This document shows, piece after piece, positions 1 through 7,386 of a stretch of 14,372 nt of DNA. The position numbers and the translations under genes are program-made. Positions within the stretch are counted from its first letter, which is position 1, and each line of letters opens with the position of its first letter. The DNA lies in NCBI GenBank assembly GCA_023400335.1, contig JAEXFF010000237.1, forward strand, positions 1 through 14,372, given 5' to 3'. Source of the DNA: Bacteroidota bacterium. Lineage in GTDB: Bacteria; Bacteroidota; Bacteroidia; Bacteroidales; Marinifilaceae. The notes under the pieces are model-generated. The model did not search any database, had not been told where the DNA came from, and worked only from the letters and a program-made list of their open reading frames with translations.

Positions 1-2442
1 GTCCGGGCTTTGCCTTTTTTAAGTATGGAAGGGAATTTTAATTATTGGGGAAAACAGGAGCGGCAGCAATTTTTATATACAATTTTTTCTACGCTGGATA
101 AAAATATCTGGGCTGTTTTACAAAGGAAAGAAGAAGGTTTTTATGATGTAGCCGGTGTTGCTGTGGAGAATACCGAAGGATTGGCTTTTACAGTTCATCG
201 CAATACAGTGGCTTATGCCATTTTTACCGTTACGGATGCTGTCTATTCTTTGCTGGATAAATATTATGCTGTGTATGCAGCAACAGACTTGATATATGCA
301 GCGGAAGATTATTGGGGCGAACAACCGGATTTCATTTCATTGCTTTTACGGGATTTGAGAGGTTTAAAAATGCCGTCTTCTTTAAAAGCTCAGGAATTAC
401 AGAAAAAGTATGACAAGCTTTGGTCGGTTTGGGAAGAGGCTATGCGGGCAGAAGATTGTGTCTATTGGGGACGTTTATACCGGAATATTTACCGCAACGG
501 ATTTACTTTTGACCGGGAAGCTTTAAAACGGCGCCTGAGCGTACCTAAAGAAATCCGGGAACAAGGAGCTGCAGCGGTGGGCCATTATCTGGAAGAACTG
601 GAAAAGCAGGGGGCCATACAATTCAATGAAGCCCGTATCATTATCCTGGGAGATAAAGGAGCCGGAAAGACGAGTTTAGCCAGACGTCTGATTGATCCCA
701 AAGCTCCGATGACAGAAGATAATGAGAGCACTGCCGGAGTGGATACTTTACTTTGGGAATTGGAGAAGCAAAATGTAAACGTACACATCTGGGATTTTGC
801 GGGCCATACGGTTACTCATGCTGTACATCAGTTTTTTCTTTCGGAACATTGCTTGTACATTATCGTTTATGATGGACGCACTGAAGGAAGAAACCGTCTT
901 GAATATTGGTTAAACCATATGACAAATTACGGAGGGGATTCAGAAGCTATTATTCTGGTGAATGAGCGGGACCTTCACAAGGTTGATATTCCTATTAATT
1001 CGTTGAAAGAACAGTATCCGATAGCAGCTTATTATTCTTTTTCTATCCGGGATAATAAGTCGGAATTAGCTGATTTCCGGGAATTTGTAGTGAACTATAT
1101 CAATAGCCATCCTTCCTGGAATAACCAGGAAATTCCGCAAAATTATTATAAAGTAAAAGAGGAACTGGAAGAATATTTTATTCCGAGCGATCCCGTGAAG
1201 AAAAAAGAACATATTACAAAAAGTGAATTGGAGAGAATTGCCCGGAAATATTATGTACAGAACATCGAGATATTGCTGAAAAACTTACATGCTTTGGGTA
1301 TCAGTCTTTGGTATAAGGATATGGAGGAGTTTGACACTTTGGTATTGAATCCCGAATGGATCAGTCAAGGCGTATATAAAATTATCAACTGGGTACATCA
1401 GGAACAGCGGTATTCCCTGACGTTGAAAGATTTTGAAACGGTATTCCGGGAAGAAACGGATCGTTATCCGGTAGAAAAACATCCGTTTATTTTCCGATTG
1501 ATGATATTTTATGAGTTGGCTTATGAAACAAAGGAGGGCGGATGCCTGATTATTCCTCATCTCCTGCAGGAAGACCGTCCTGTCCGTTTGCCTGATTTCC
1601 CTATTGGAAATAGCCTTATGTTACAATATCGTTCCGAACAGCCTTTACCTTCCAATACTGTTTCCCGATTTATTGTCAGACACAACCGGGAAATTAAACA
1701 CGAAGGAGGATTTTATCAGGTATGGAGATACGGGGCTATTCTGGAAGACGGTTGCGGTACCATTGCCCTGGTAAGAGAGGAAGACCGTACAATCAGTGTC
1801 TCGGTAAAAGGATTTCAGAAAACAGCTTATCTCACTGCTCTTCGGAAAACACTTAATGATATCTTCAATTCGTATAAAACCCGTAAACCGGAGTTGAGGT
1901 ATGCCATTAAAATTTTTGGAGAGATTCCCGGGAAAGAGGAAGATATTTTATGGCTTACAGATAAAAAGATATTTAATCATGCTCAGGATAAAGTGCCTTA
2001 TTATGACGATATCGGACAACAGAATATTGATATGGATAAATATGTGGTGAATTATAACATAAATGCTGAGAATATTATCGGAGGGAAAGGAATTCTGATC
2101 AATAAATCTGTACGGAATAATTTTAATTTTTACGACTGTAATATCCGGGTACAGGGGTGTTTAAACGATTTAGCCCAGTTATTAAATGAAAAAGGGAAAA
2201 AAGAAGAAGCCCGGGAATTGGAGACAATGGCGGGAATGCTGGAAAAGGCTGAGTCTTATAAAACACCGGAGGAAATGAAGAAAAAAGGGGTTTTGAACCG
2301 GTTAAAACGCCTGACAGAAGAATTGGGAAATCCGGATTCTCATTTATCTAAAATAGTGGAAGGAGTAAAGGCAGGAGTGAATATTGCCAAGGATATTATA
2401 AAAGGTTATAACGATTTGGCCCGTTGGGTAGGATTGGATTGA
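1..2442 (+). CDS. Roc-COR family GTPase, probably 5'-partial
   Basis: Large multidomain GTPase of the ROCO type. Numbering is from a TTG at 10; the frame stays open to base 1 and an internal ATG lies at 25, so the true start is probably outside the window. Residues about 60-115 are an Ala/Tyr-rich helical stretch (repeated AYA/VYAA-like units). A linker of the kind found before bacterial Roc domains (EQGAAAVGHYLEEL, 184-197) leads into the Ras-like domain: P-loop GDKGAGKTSL at 214-223, switch II WDFAGH at 261-266, G4 NERD at 318-321 (NKxD variant). A COR domain follows, about 400-600. The end has an Asn-rich segment (NYNINAENI near 681, NNFNFYDCNI near 703) and charged helices finishing in an amphipathic tail. 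Such short C-terminal modules occur in NTPases linked to conflict or signalling roles, so a defence role is possible but inferred. No leucine-rich repeats are visible. It converges on the peptide array. Confidence 0.8.
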   Translation, partial: VRALPFLSMEGNFNYWGKQERQQFLYTIFSTLDKNIWAVLQRKEEGFYDVAGVAVENTEGLAFTVHRNTVAYAIFTVTDAVYSLLDKYYAVYAATDLIYAAEDYWGEQPDFISLLLRDLRGLKMPSSLKAQELQKKYDKLWSVWEEAMRAEDCVYWGRLYRNIYRNGFTFDREALKRRLSVPKEIREQGAAAVGHYLEELEKQGAIQFNEARIIILGDKGAGKTSLARRLIDPKAPMTEDNESTAGVDTLLWELEKQNVNVHIWDFAGHTVTHAVHQFFLSEHCLYIIVYDGRTEGRNRLEYWLNHMTNYGGDSEAIILVNERDLHKVDIPINSLKEQYPIAAYYSFSIRDNKSELADFREFVVNYINSHPSWNNQEIPQNYYKVKEELEEYFIPSDPVKKKEHITKSELERIARKYYVQNIEILLKNLHALGISLWYKDMEEFDTLVLNPEWISQGVYKIINWVHQEQRYSLTLKDFETVFREETDRYPVEKHPFIFRLMIFYELAYETKEGGCLIIPHLLQEDRPVRLPDFPIGNSLMLQYRSEQPLPSNTVSRFIVRHNREIKHEGGFYQVWRYGAILEDGCGTIALVREEDRTISVSVKGFQKTAYLTALRKTLNDIFNSYKTRKPELRYAIKIFGEIPGKEEDILWLTDKKIFNHAQDKVPYYDDIGQQNIDMDKYVVNYNINAENIIGGKGILINKSVRNNFNFYDCNIRVQGCLNDLAQLLNEKGKKEEARELETMAGMLEKAESYKTPEEMKKKGVLNRLKRLTEELGNPDSHLSKIVEGVKAGVNIAKDIIKGYNDLARWVGLD

Positions 2443-2459
2443 AATATACGTAAAATGAA

Positions 2460-2491
2460 GTTTCTCCTCTTGAAAAATGAAGAGGAGAAAC
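2460..2491. terminator. Bidirectional hairpin between convergent genes
   Basis: A perfect 12-bp stem: GTTTCTCCTCTT at 2460-2471 pairs with AAGAGGAGAAAC at 2480-2491 around an 8-base loop. It fills most of the 53-base gap between the Roc-COR stop and the stop of the last peptide gene on the other strand. It can therefore end transcription from both sides. The flanking T-runs are weak. Confidence 0.65.
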
Positions 2492-2495
2492 GATC

Positions 2496-2801
2496 TTATT
2501 GAACGTAACAGGCAATTACGATCGTTTTACAATCAAAAGTAGCACAGCCGCAACTTATTACCGGACCTTCGGTTGGAGGCTCCGGTCCTATGCATTTTTC
2601 TGATTCGCATTTTTGGGATATAGGTTCTACGGTACATTCCAATTGCCAGGTATCACAGTTACCGCTTTCTGCACACGCATAATCTTCCGTTGGGCACTTG
2701 CCATAATCAGAATTAGCCATCCCTCCCCGGAGTTTTAAAAGTTCATTTCCGGATAAAGTGGATAATACTTCCTTTTGAAATTCTAATTTAATTTTTTTCA
2801 T
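2496..2801 (-). CDS. GG-leader Cys-rich peptide precursor 1 (most divergent tail copy)
   Basis: 101-residue precursor, last gene of the eight-gene array. The leader (residues 1-27) begins MKKIKLEFQKEVLSTLSGNE and ends LLKLRGG, the double-Gly end cleaved in Bacteroidales natural-product precursors. The 74-residue core has 10 Cys. It lacks the NTAFSYN block of its neighbours (it has MANSDYGKCP), but keeps the CPTEDYAC (C-x6-C) and C-x5-C spacing. It ends in the SCGCATFDC...AC motif shared with copies 4, 5 and 6. The start is the only ATG that gives the full leader. Upstream is AT-rich DNA without a Shine-Dalgarno site. The gap to copy 2 is 37 bases. Whether the product becomes a disulfide-bonded, thioether-modified or unmodified peptide cannot be told. 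Confidence 0.85.
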   Translation of the reverse strand: MKKIKLEFQKEVLSTLSGNELLKLRGGMANSDYGKCPTEDYACAESGNCDTWQLECTVEPISQKCESEKCIGPEPPTEGPVISCGCATFDCKTIVIACYVQ

Positions 2802-2838
2802 AATTTAGATTTAGAAATAATATAAAAGATGTTTTCTT

Positions 2839-3162
2839 TTATTTCGAAGGAGTTTGACATATCGTATCAAAACTAGGAACTGTAACACAATAACCGCTTT
2901 CTTCGACTAGAGTCCCTTCCTCTATTTTGTGTTCTAGTTGTGGCTCTGTGCTTCCGCTTCCGCTTCTACAGGATAAATCACTAAGGCATTTACCCTGCCA
3001 GCTGTCTTGGTCTGTACACTCGCTTGATGCCGTACAGGGACCGTCTACTGTGGGACAGCTATTATAGGAAAAAGCCGTGTTTCCCCCCTGAATTTGAGAG
3101 AGTTCATTACCGGATAAAGTAGATATAACTTCTTTGCGGAATTCTAAATTGATTTTTTTCAT
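2839..3162 (-). CDS. GG-leader Cys-rich peptide precursor 2
   Basis: 107-residue precursor. The leader ends ELSQIQGG, and the core opens with the constant block NTAFSYNSCPTVDGPC, then CTASSEC and CTDQDSWQGKC. The core is 80 residues with 7 Cys, an odd number. The tail is acidic and Ser/Gly-rich, ending in GYCVTVPSFDTIC; it has lost the CGC motif. The first 36 bases of the gene plus upstream DNA (3125-3169) are identical over 45 bases to the same region of copy 4, pointing to recent duplication or gene conversion. Family role as for a ribosomally made, leader-cleaved exported peptide; target and modification unknown. Confidence 0.87.
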   Translation of the reverse strand: MKKINLEFRKEVISTLSGNELSQIQGGNTAFSYNSCPTVDGPCTASSECTDQDSWQGKCLSDLSCRSGSGSTEPQLEHKIEEGTLVEESGYCVTVPSFDTICQTPSK

Positions 3163-3216
3163 AATGTAAATGGGGTATGTTATTAGCTAAAAATATAAAT
3201 TCTTTTATTCTGTCTT

Positions 3217-3504
3217 TCATTCATTATCGTTATCTGAAAAAATCTGACAATAATCGCTTGGATGTTTTTCGGGGGCCTGCTCCAATACAGGATCGTTGGA
3301 TATACTTCCACAGGCTTTATCGCTAAAACATTTGCCTTGCCAGCTATCTAAGTCTGTACATTCACTTGTAGCCGTACAGGGACCGTCTACTGTCGGACAA
3401 CTATTGTAGGAAAAAGCCGTATTTCCCCCCTGAACTTTTGAGAGCTCCTTTCCGGATAATAGGGATATGACTTTTTTCCGGAATGTTAAATTTAACTTTT
3501 TCAT
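3217..3504 (-). CDS. GG-leader Cys-rich peptide precursor 3 (shortest core)
   Basis: 95-residue precursor with leader ending ELSKVQGG. The core is only 68 residues with 6 Cys: the constant block NTAFSYNSCPTVDGPC, CTATSEC, CTDLDSWQGKC, then one Cys after FSDKA and one in DYCQIF. It stops at an acidic DNDNE end without the C-terminal CGC/C-x5-C motif, so its tail looks truncated or replaced relative to copies 4-6. The constant block matches copy 2 closely at the nucleotide level. Gaps to neighbours are 54 and 73 bases. The 73-base gap upstream is the longest in the array and holds a small nested hairpin (3531-3563). Confidence 0.85.
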   Translation of the reverse strand: MKKLNLTFRKKVISLLSGKELSKVQGGNTAFSYNSCPTVDGPCTATSECTDLDSWQGKCFSDKACGSISNDPVLEQAPEKHPSDYCQIFSDNDNE

Positions 3505-3530
3505 GTTATTTCAGTAAATAATATAATAAC

Positions 3531-3563
3531 TGTCCTTTTCCTATTGTCAAACAATTCAGGACA
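3531..3563. repeat. Small nested hairpin inside the peptide array
   Basis: TGTCC (3531-3535) can pair with GGACA (3559-3563), and inside it ATTGT (3543-3547) with ACAAT (3551-3555) around a CAA loop. It sits in the longest gap of the array, between copies 4 and 3 on the minus strand. It could be a processing or attenuation point, but the stems are short and the assignment is weak. Confidence 0.25.
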
Positions 3564-3577
3564 ATCTTATATTTCCA

Positions 3578-3901
3578 TTATTCCTCAATCAGACAAGAAT
3601 AATCAAGCGTATCACATCCGCCATAAGAGACGCAACCACAAGATTCATGTGCCACAGGAATATCGTCTGTAAAATAAGATTGATACGGCTCTGTGGAACC
3701 TCCTTTACAACCTGCATCACTGAAACATTTTTTTTGTACGCTATTCTGGTCTGTACACTCGTTTGTGGCTGTACAGGGGCCGTCTACTGTAGGACAACTG
3801 TTATACGAAAAAGCTGTATTTCCTCCTTGGATTTTAGAGAGTTCCTTCCCGGATAAAGTGGAGATAACTTCTTTGCGGAATTCTAAATTGATTTTTTTCA
3901 T
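3578..3901 (-). CDS. GG-leader Cys-rich peptide precursor 4
   Basis: 107-residue precursor with leader ending ELSKIQGG and an 80-residue core with 9 Cys. It shows NTAFSYNSCPTVDGPC, CTATNEC and CTDQNSVQKKC, then an acidic spacer, then the C-terminal motif SCGCVSYGGC...SC. It has both the constant block of copies 2-3 and the CGC tail of copies 1, 5 and 6, so it links the two tail types. It shares 45 identical bases (3864-3908) with copy 2. Two plus-strand ORFs lie opposite this gene and are antisense shadows. Confidence 0.87.
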   Translation of the reverse strand: MKKINLEFRKEVISTLSGKELSKIQGGNTAFSYNSCPTVDGPCTATNECTDQNSVQKKCFSDAGCKGGSTEPYQSYFTDDIPVAHESCGCVSYGGCDTLDYSCLIEE

Positions 3902-3967
3902 AATGTAATTTTTAATCTTTCTTTTTGTCGGTTTTAAAAAATATATGGGAATTGGGTAATTTTTTGT

Positions 3968-4270
3968 TTATAATTTTATACAATTGTCTGCTGTTTTACA
4001 TTCACTATAAGTGGCACATCCGCATGTCCCGGGATCAACAGGGTTAACAGGACCGAGACATTCTTTGGTTATGCAATTTTTAGATTCCAGTAGGCACACT
4101 GTTTGTACAGAATCCTTGTCTGTACATTTACCAGTTGCTTGACAATAATGATCGACAGATGGGCAACTATTGTAGGAAAAAGCCGTATTTCCTCCCCTGA
4201 TTTGAACTAAGTCGTTTCCGGATAATGTAGAAATTACCTTTTTCCGGAATTCAAGTTTTATTTTTTTCAT
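3968..4270 (-). CDS. GG-leader Cys-rich peptide precursor 5
   Basis: 100-residue precursor with leader ending DLVQIRGG and a 73-residue core with 10 Cys. The constant block is kept as NTAFSYNSCPSVDHYC with C-x6-C, C-x5-C (CQATGKC) and C-x9-C (CTDKDSVQTVC). The tail has CITKEC, a Pro-rich linker (GPVNPVDPG) and the motif TCGCATYSEC...C. The linker plus CGC arrangement is also present in copies 1 and 6, so these three form a subgroup with equal Cys counts. Gap to copy 6 is 35 bases, consistent with one transcript. Confidence 0.87.
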   Translation of the reverse strand: MKKIKLEFRKKVISTLSGNDLVQIRGGNTAFSYNSCPSVDHYCQATGKCTDKDSVQTVCLLESKNCITKECLGPVNPVDPGTCGCATYSECKTADNCIKL

Positions 4271-4305
4271 ATTTGTTGTTACAAATGAATGACTGAGTTT
4301 GTATT

Positions 4306-4620
4306 TTATAAGGCTTCACAAGCTATAAATAGAGATTCACAGTTGTCATAGGTTACGCATCCGCAAGTACCGGGATCTTCCGGTCCTACCGGAAATTCAC
4401 ATAAATTTGTCTCACACTTCTGGGTATTATAAATATCGCTAAGGCATTTGTTCTGCCAGCTATCTTGGTCTGTACATTCCCGGGAGGCTGTACATTGCTT
4501 GTCTACAGTCGCACATCCGTTATAAGAAAATGCCGTGTTCCCACCCTGGAACTTTGCAAGCTCATTTCCGGATAATTTAGAGATTATCTTTTTCCGGAAT
4601 TCAAGTTTTATTTTGTTCAT
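4306..4620 (-). CDS. GG-leader Cys-rich peptide precursor 6
   Basis: 104-residue precursor. The leader starts MNKIKLEFRKKIIS instead of MKK and ends ELAKFQGG. The 77-residue core has 10 Cys. The constant block varies slightly (NTAFSYNGCATVDKQC), then CTASREC and CTDQDSWQNKC, then KCETNLC, a Pro/Asp linker (VGPEDPG) and TCGCVTYDNC...AC. It is most like copy 5 in tail layout. Gap to copy 7 is 33 bases. Nothing suggests a separate promoter. Confidence 0.87.
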   Translation of the reverse strand: MNKIKLEFRKKIISKLSGNELAKFQGGNTAFSYNGCATVDKQCTASRECTDQDSWQNKCLSDIYNTQKCETNLCEFPVGPEDPGTCGCVTYDNCESLFIACEAL

Positions 4621-4653
4621 TTTTAAACTTTTAAAATATATGAAACAAAGAAA

Positions 4654-4974
4654 TTAAATATCTGGTAAAATTTCTATTGGAGCACATTCATGTTTTGACA
4701 GACATTCGTATGTATAACAGCTGTCACAACTGCCACTATTGGGTATGGGGTCTAGGCGATAATGTAACTTTCCTCCGTGTCCATTGTTGTCGCTCAGACA
4801 ATTTCCCTGAATACTGTCCTGATCTGTACATGCATTGGTCGCTCCGCACTGGCTGTCGACTGTCGGACAACTATTGTAGGAAAACGCTGTATTCCCTCCT
4901 TGTAAACGGGATAAATCATTTCCGGATAAAGTGGAAATTACTTTTTTTTGAAAATCTAAATGAATTTTTTTCAT
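4654..4974 (-). CDS. GG-leader Cys-rich peptide precursor 7
   Basis: 106-residue precursor. The open frame continues 39 codons upstream to 5091, but that extension overlaps the end of copy 8 and reads as leader-less sequence. The ATG at 4974 gives the same leader start as the other copies (MKKIHLDFQKKVIS, ending DLSRLQGG), so this start is chosen. The core is 79 residues with 8 Cys: NTAFSYNSCPTVDSQC, CGATNAC, CTDQDSIQGNC, a Gly/His-containing spacer, and a variant tail SCDSCYTYEC...EC in which CGC became CDSC. Confidence 0.86.
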   Translation of the reverse strand: MKKIHLDFQKKVISTLSGNDLSRLQGGNTAFSYNSCPTVDSQCGATNACTDQDSIQGNCLSDNNGHGGKLHYRLDPIPNSGSCDSCYTYECLSKHECAPIEILPDI

Positions 4975-5027
4975 AATTGTATCGTTCGAGTTTAGGAATT
5001 TTAAAAGTGGATTGACAGTTATTATTT

Positions 5028-5360
5028 TTATAATGCTTCTGATACACACAAGTTTGATTCCTGACAAAATGTAGTTTCCGGACAGCGGCAAGTATAGGCT
5101 AATTCACAATATTGGGGAGTCGATTGATCTGTATCTACCCCAATTACCGGGCGATTACCGCCTCCCAGGCCGTTGCTAAGACATTTACCTTGGCAACTTT
5201 CTTGTTGACTGTCACAGTTTACAATGCTATTACATTCTTCTTCTGTATTACAAGCATCGATTGAATAAATTTTTTTAGCACCGCCCAAAAATTTAGATAA
5301 TTCAGTATCTGATAATACAGAAATTACTTCCTTCTGAAATTTTAATTGAATTTTTTTCAT
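5028..5360 (-). CDS. GG-leader Cys-rich peptide precursor 8 (first gene of the array)
   Basis: 110-residue precursor and the promoter-proximal gene. The leader begins MKKIQLKFQKEVISVLSDTE and ends LSKFLGG; it is the most divergent leader together with copy 1. The 83-residue core has 10 Cys, opens AKKIYSIDAC without the NTAFSYN block, has CNTEEEC, CNSIVNC and CQGKC, a Gly-rich spacer and a tail TCRCPETTFC...C in which the CGC motif became CRC. The array thus has divergent members at both ends and near-copies inside, as expected from unequal crossing-over. No well-spaced Bacteroidetes promoter was found upstream. Confidence 0.84.
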   Translation of the reverse strand: MKKIQLKFQKEVISVLSDTELSKFLGGAKKIYSIDACNTEEECNSIVNCDSQQESCQGKCLSNGLGGGNRPVIGVDTDQSTPQYCELAYTCRCPETTFCQESNLCVSEAL

Positions 5361-5907
5361 AACACGATCTGTTGAATTTCTATTTTATTCTCTGTCTTAA
5401 CCACAATAAAAGAAATAAAATCATTCAATGTTGACTGACTGTCTTTTGTTTCTGTATAGTTGATTTAATAAATTTTTTTTGTTATAATTTGTGATTTAAA
5501 TATTCCAATTTTGATTTATTTATAATAATAATTTGAATATGATAATATAATAAAACATAATGTAACAACAAATTTAAAGATATTATAGAAATATCCTAAT
5601 TTTTAACAATTTATTTTTAAATGGAAAGGAATCAAAATCTTTTTCAGCGTGAAAAACTTTCGGAGGAGAACGATGAGATTCGAATTTTATTTGTTTAAAT
5701 GTTCAAATTTATTTATAGTTGAATAACAGATGACTGCTTTCGGGAGAAATATATTGACAGGACAAATATTGCAGATGTATTTTTTTATCAGAACCGAAAA
5801 TCAGTTTCTCATTGAGTTGTCCGGTAAGTTCCAGTCAGATTATTGTTTTTGTTTTATTGTTCTGTAAACTTTTGGTGTTGTTAATAAATCATCCGATCCG
5901 ATTTTTA
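5361..5907. other. AT-rich intergenic region upstream of the peptide array
   Basis: 547 bases with no convincing gene. It must hold the promoter of the array. On the minus strand there are TAAATTTG boxes (plus-strand CAAATTTA at 5569-5576 and 5704-5711) that fit TAnnTTTG, but neither has a TTG at the usual 19-21 base spacing. A minus-strand open stretch at 5709-5834 without an ATG reads like protein (TGQLNEKLIFGSDKKIHLQY and on), and may be debris of a lost gene. A 25-codon plus-strand ORF at 5621 is unsupported. Confidence 0.5.
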
Positions 5908-7386
5908 TTAAATAACATTTTCTAGTTTTAATGTCCAGGCGTAGTTGCAAGGGACTTCGTCGTATGAAATCAAAGGCATATTGATTATTAAATTATCCCC
6001 TTTCTGTTTCCATTTGATTTTTTTCTTTAAACCTAATAAACTGACTTTGGTTTTGGGTGTTGAATAGACATTTTTTAAAATGAGTTTCCCTTGGGGAAAA
6101 TGGGGAAGGATTGCATAGATACAACTGTTGTCTTGGGCTGTGAAAAATACTTCTTTTACGGCGTATCCTGGTTCCGGGTCGACTGTTTGTTTCAGGATTT
6201 CATTCCCACTGACATAAAGCTTCCCTTCTGTTTGCCAGTTTTGATCGCCTTTTGACCATTGGATACTTTGTTTCCAAGGGTGTGAACCGTAAATAGCTTC
6301 TCCGTTTACTTTTAACCATTGTCCTATTTGTAATAAACGTTCTTGCATAATCGGTGGAATTTTTCCATTGGCATTTGGACCGATTCCTAAAAGAAAGTTC
6401 CCACCTTGGCTGACAATATTAACCAGGGTTAATATCAAAGCCTGTGGTTGTGTATAATCTTCAATATCTTCATTTTGATTAAGTCCAAAAGAGAAGCCAA
6501 TTCCCCTGCATTCTTCCCAGGGTTTATTGAAGGTACTATTGTTTTTACTGTATTCACAAGTATAATAATCTCCATGACGCTGTCCTGTATTTTGGGCCCA
6601 GCGGTCATTGACAACAACACTGTCTTTGACGGGAGATTCATTGTATAACCAAGCGAGTATTTCCGGTGTTCTCCATTGTTTATCTGTATATTGGTCCGGA
6701 CCGTCTACCCAGATTAAATTGGGTTTGTAATTATTTACTAAATCTTTGAATTGGGGGAAAAAGTGTTTTTCTACGAAGAGTGCCATTGTCTCGGGTTGAT
6801 AGAGAGGATTTCCCCATTCCCGTAATGAAAAATAATATCCTACTTTTAGGTTTGCTTGTCGAAGCGCATTAGCGTATTCTCCTACCAGATCCCGTTGAGC
6901 TCCGGTTTCCATACAATTCCAGGGACGCCCGTAAGCAAGTGAGGCCTCTTTACTAGGCCATAAGGCAAAACCTTCATGGTGTTTGGTTGTCAGGACGACA
7001 TATTTGGCTCCTGCCTCCAGAAATAATTTGGCCCAAGCTTCCGGATCATAATCCTGTGCCTTGAACATTTGAGCGAAATTCGCGTATTCAAAGTCTTTTC
7101 CATATGTTTTTGAATGGTAATCATAGACTTCCGTACCTTTAAAATCCCCATTCCCGAATAGTTTTTTATTGTCAAGCCAGTATTTATACCATTCTTCGTA
7201 AGTACCTTTGGGAGACCAGCTGGGAACGGAATACAATCCCCAATGAATAAAAATTCCAAATTTAGCGTCTTTGAACCAGGCAGGGGACGGACGTTTATCT
7301 AAAGATACCCAGTCTGGCGTATAAATTTGAGGTTTAGATGAAAAGGGAAATAGACTTAAAAGCAAGAGTAAACAGAAATTTTTCAT
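5908..7386 (-). CDS. Secreted GH29 alpha-L-fucosidase
   Basis: 492 residues, normal for GH29, which releases alpha-L-fucose from glycans by a retaining mechanism. A hydrophobic signal (MKNFCLLLLLSLFPF) without a lipobox Cys suggests periplasmic or secreted location. The (beta/alpha)8 domain shows FGIFIHWGLYSVPSW (about 43-57), the TTKHHEGFALW motif (133-143), and the nucleophile in LIWVDGPDQY (Asp about 228). A C-terminal beta-sandwich starts near 400. The frame is open to 7512, but the ATG at 7386 is chosen: it gives the signal peptide and lies about 35 bases below a TATCTTTG box. The general acid/base is not assignable by eye. No other sugar-utilisation gene is adjacent, so it looks like an isolated glycan-foraging enzyme. 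Confidence 0.93.
   Translation of the reverse strand: MKNFCLLLLLSLFPFSSKPQIYTPDWVSLDKRPSPAWFKDAKFGIFIHWGLYSVPSWSPKGTYEEWYKYWLDNKKLFGNGDFKGTEVYDYHSKTYGKDFEYANFAQMFKAQDYDPEAWAKLFLEAGAKYVVLTTKHHEGFALWPSKEASLAYGRPWNCMETGAQRDLVGEYANALRQANLKVGYYFSLREWGNPLYQPETMALFVEKHFFPQFKDLVNNYKPNLIWVDGPDQYTDKQWRTPEILAWLYNESPVKDSVVVNDRWAQNTGQRHGDYYTCEYSKNNSTFNKPWEECRGIGFSFGLNQNEDIEDYTQPQALILTLVNIVSQGGNFLLGIGPNANGKIPPIMQERLLQIGQWLKVNGEAIYGSHPWKQSIQWSKGDQNWQTEGKLYVSGNEILKQTVDPEPGYAVKEVFFTAQDNSCIYAILPHFPQGKLILKNVYSTPKTKVSLLGLKKKIKWKQKGDNLIINMPLISYDEVPCNYAWTLKLENVI

Noticed and set aside
3647..3908. Plus-strand ORFs opposite copy 4
   Set aside because: They are antisense to a conserved peptide gene and have no independent support.
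4975..5091. Upstream start for peptide copy 7
   Set aside because: The extension overlaps copy 8 and displaces the conserved leader, which begins exactly at the ATG at 4974.
2496..5360. CRISPR-like array, because of regularly repeated near-identical segments
   Set aside because: The repeats are coding (leader and N-core of peptide genes), are spaced 300-450 bases apart and vary at codon level.
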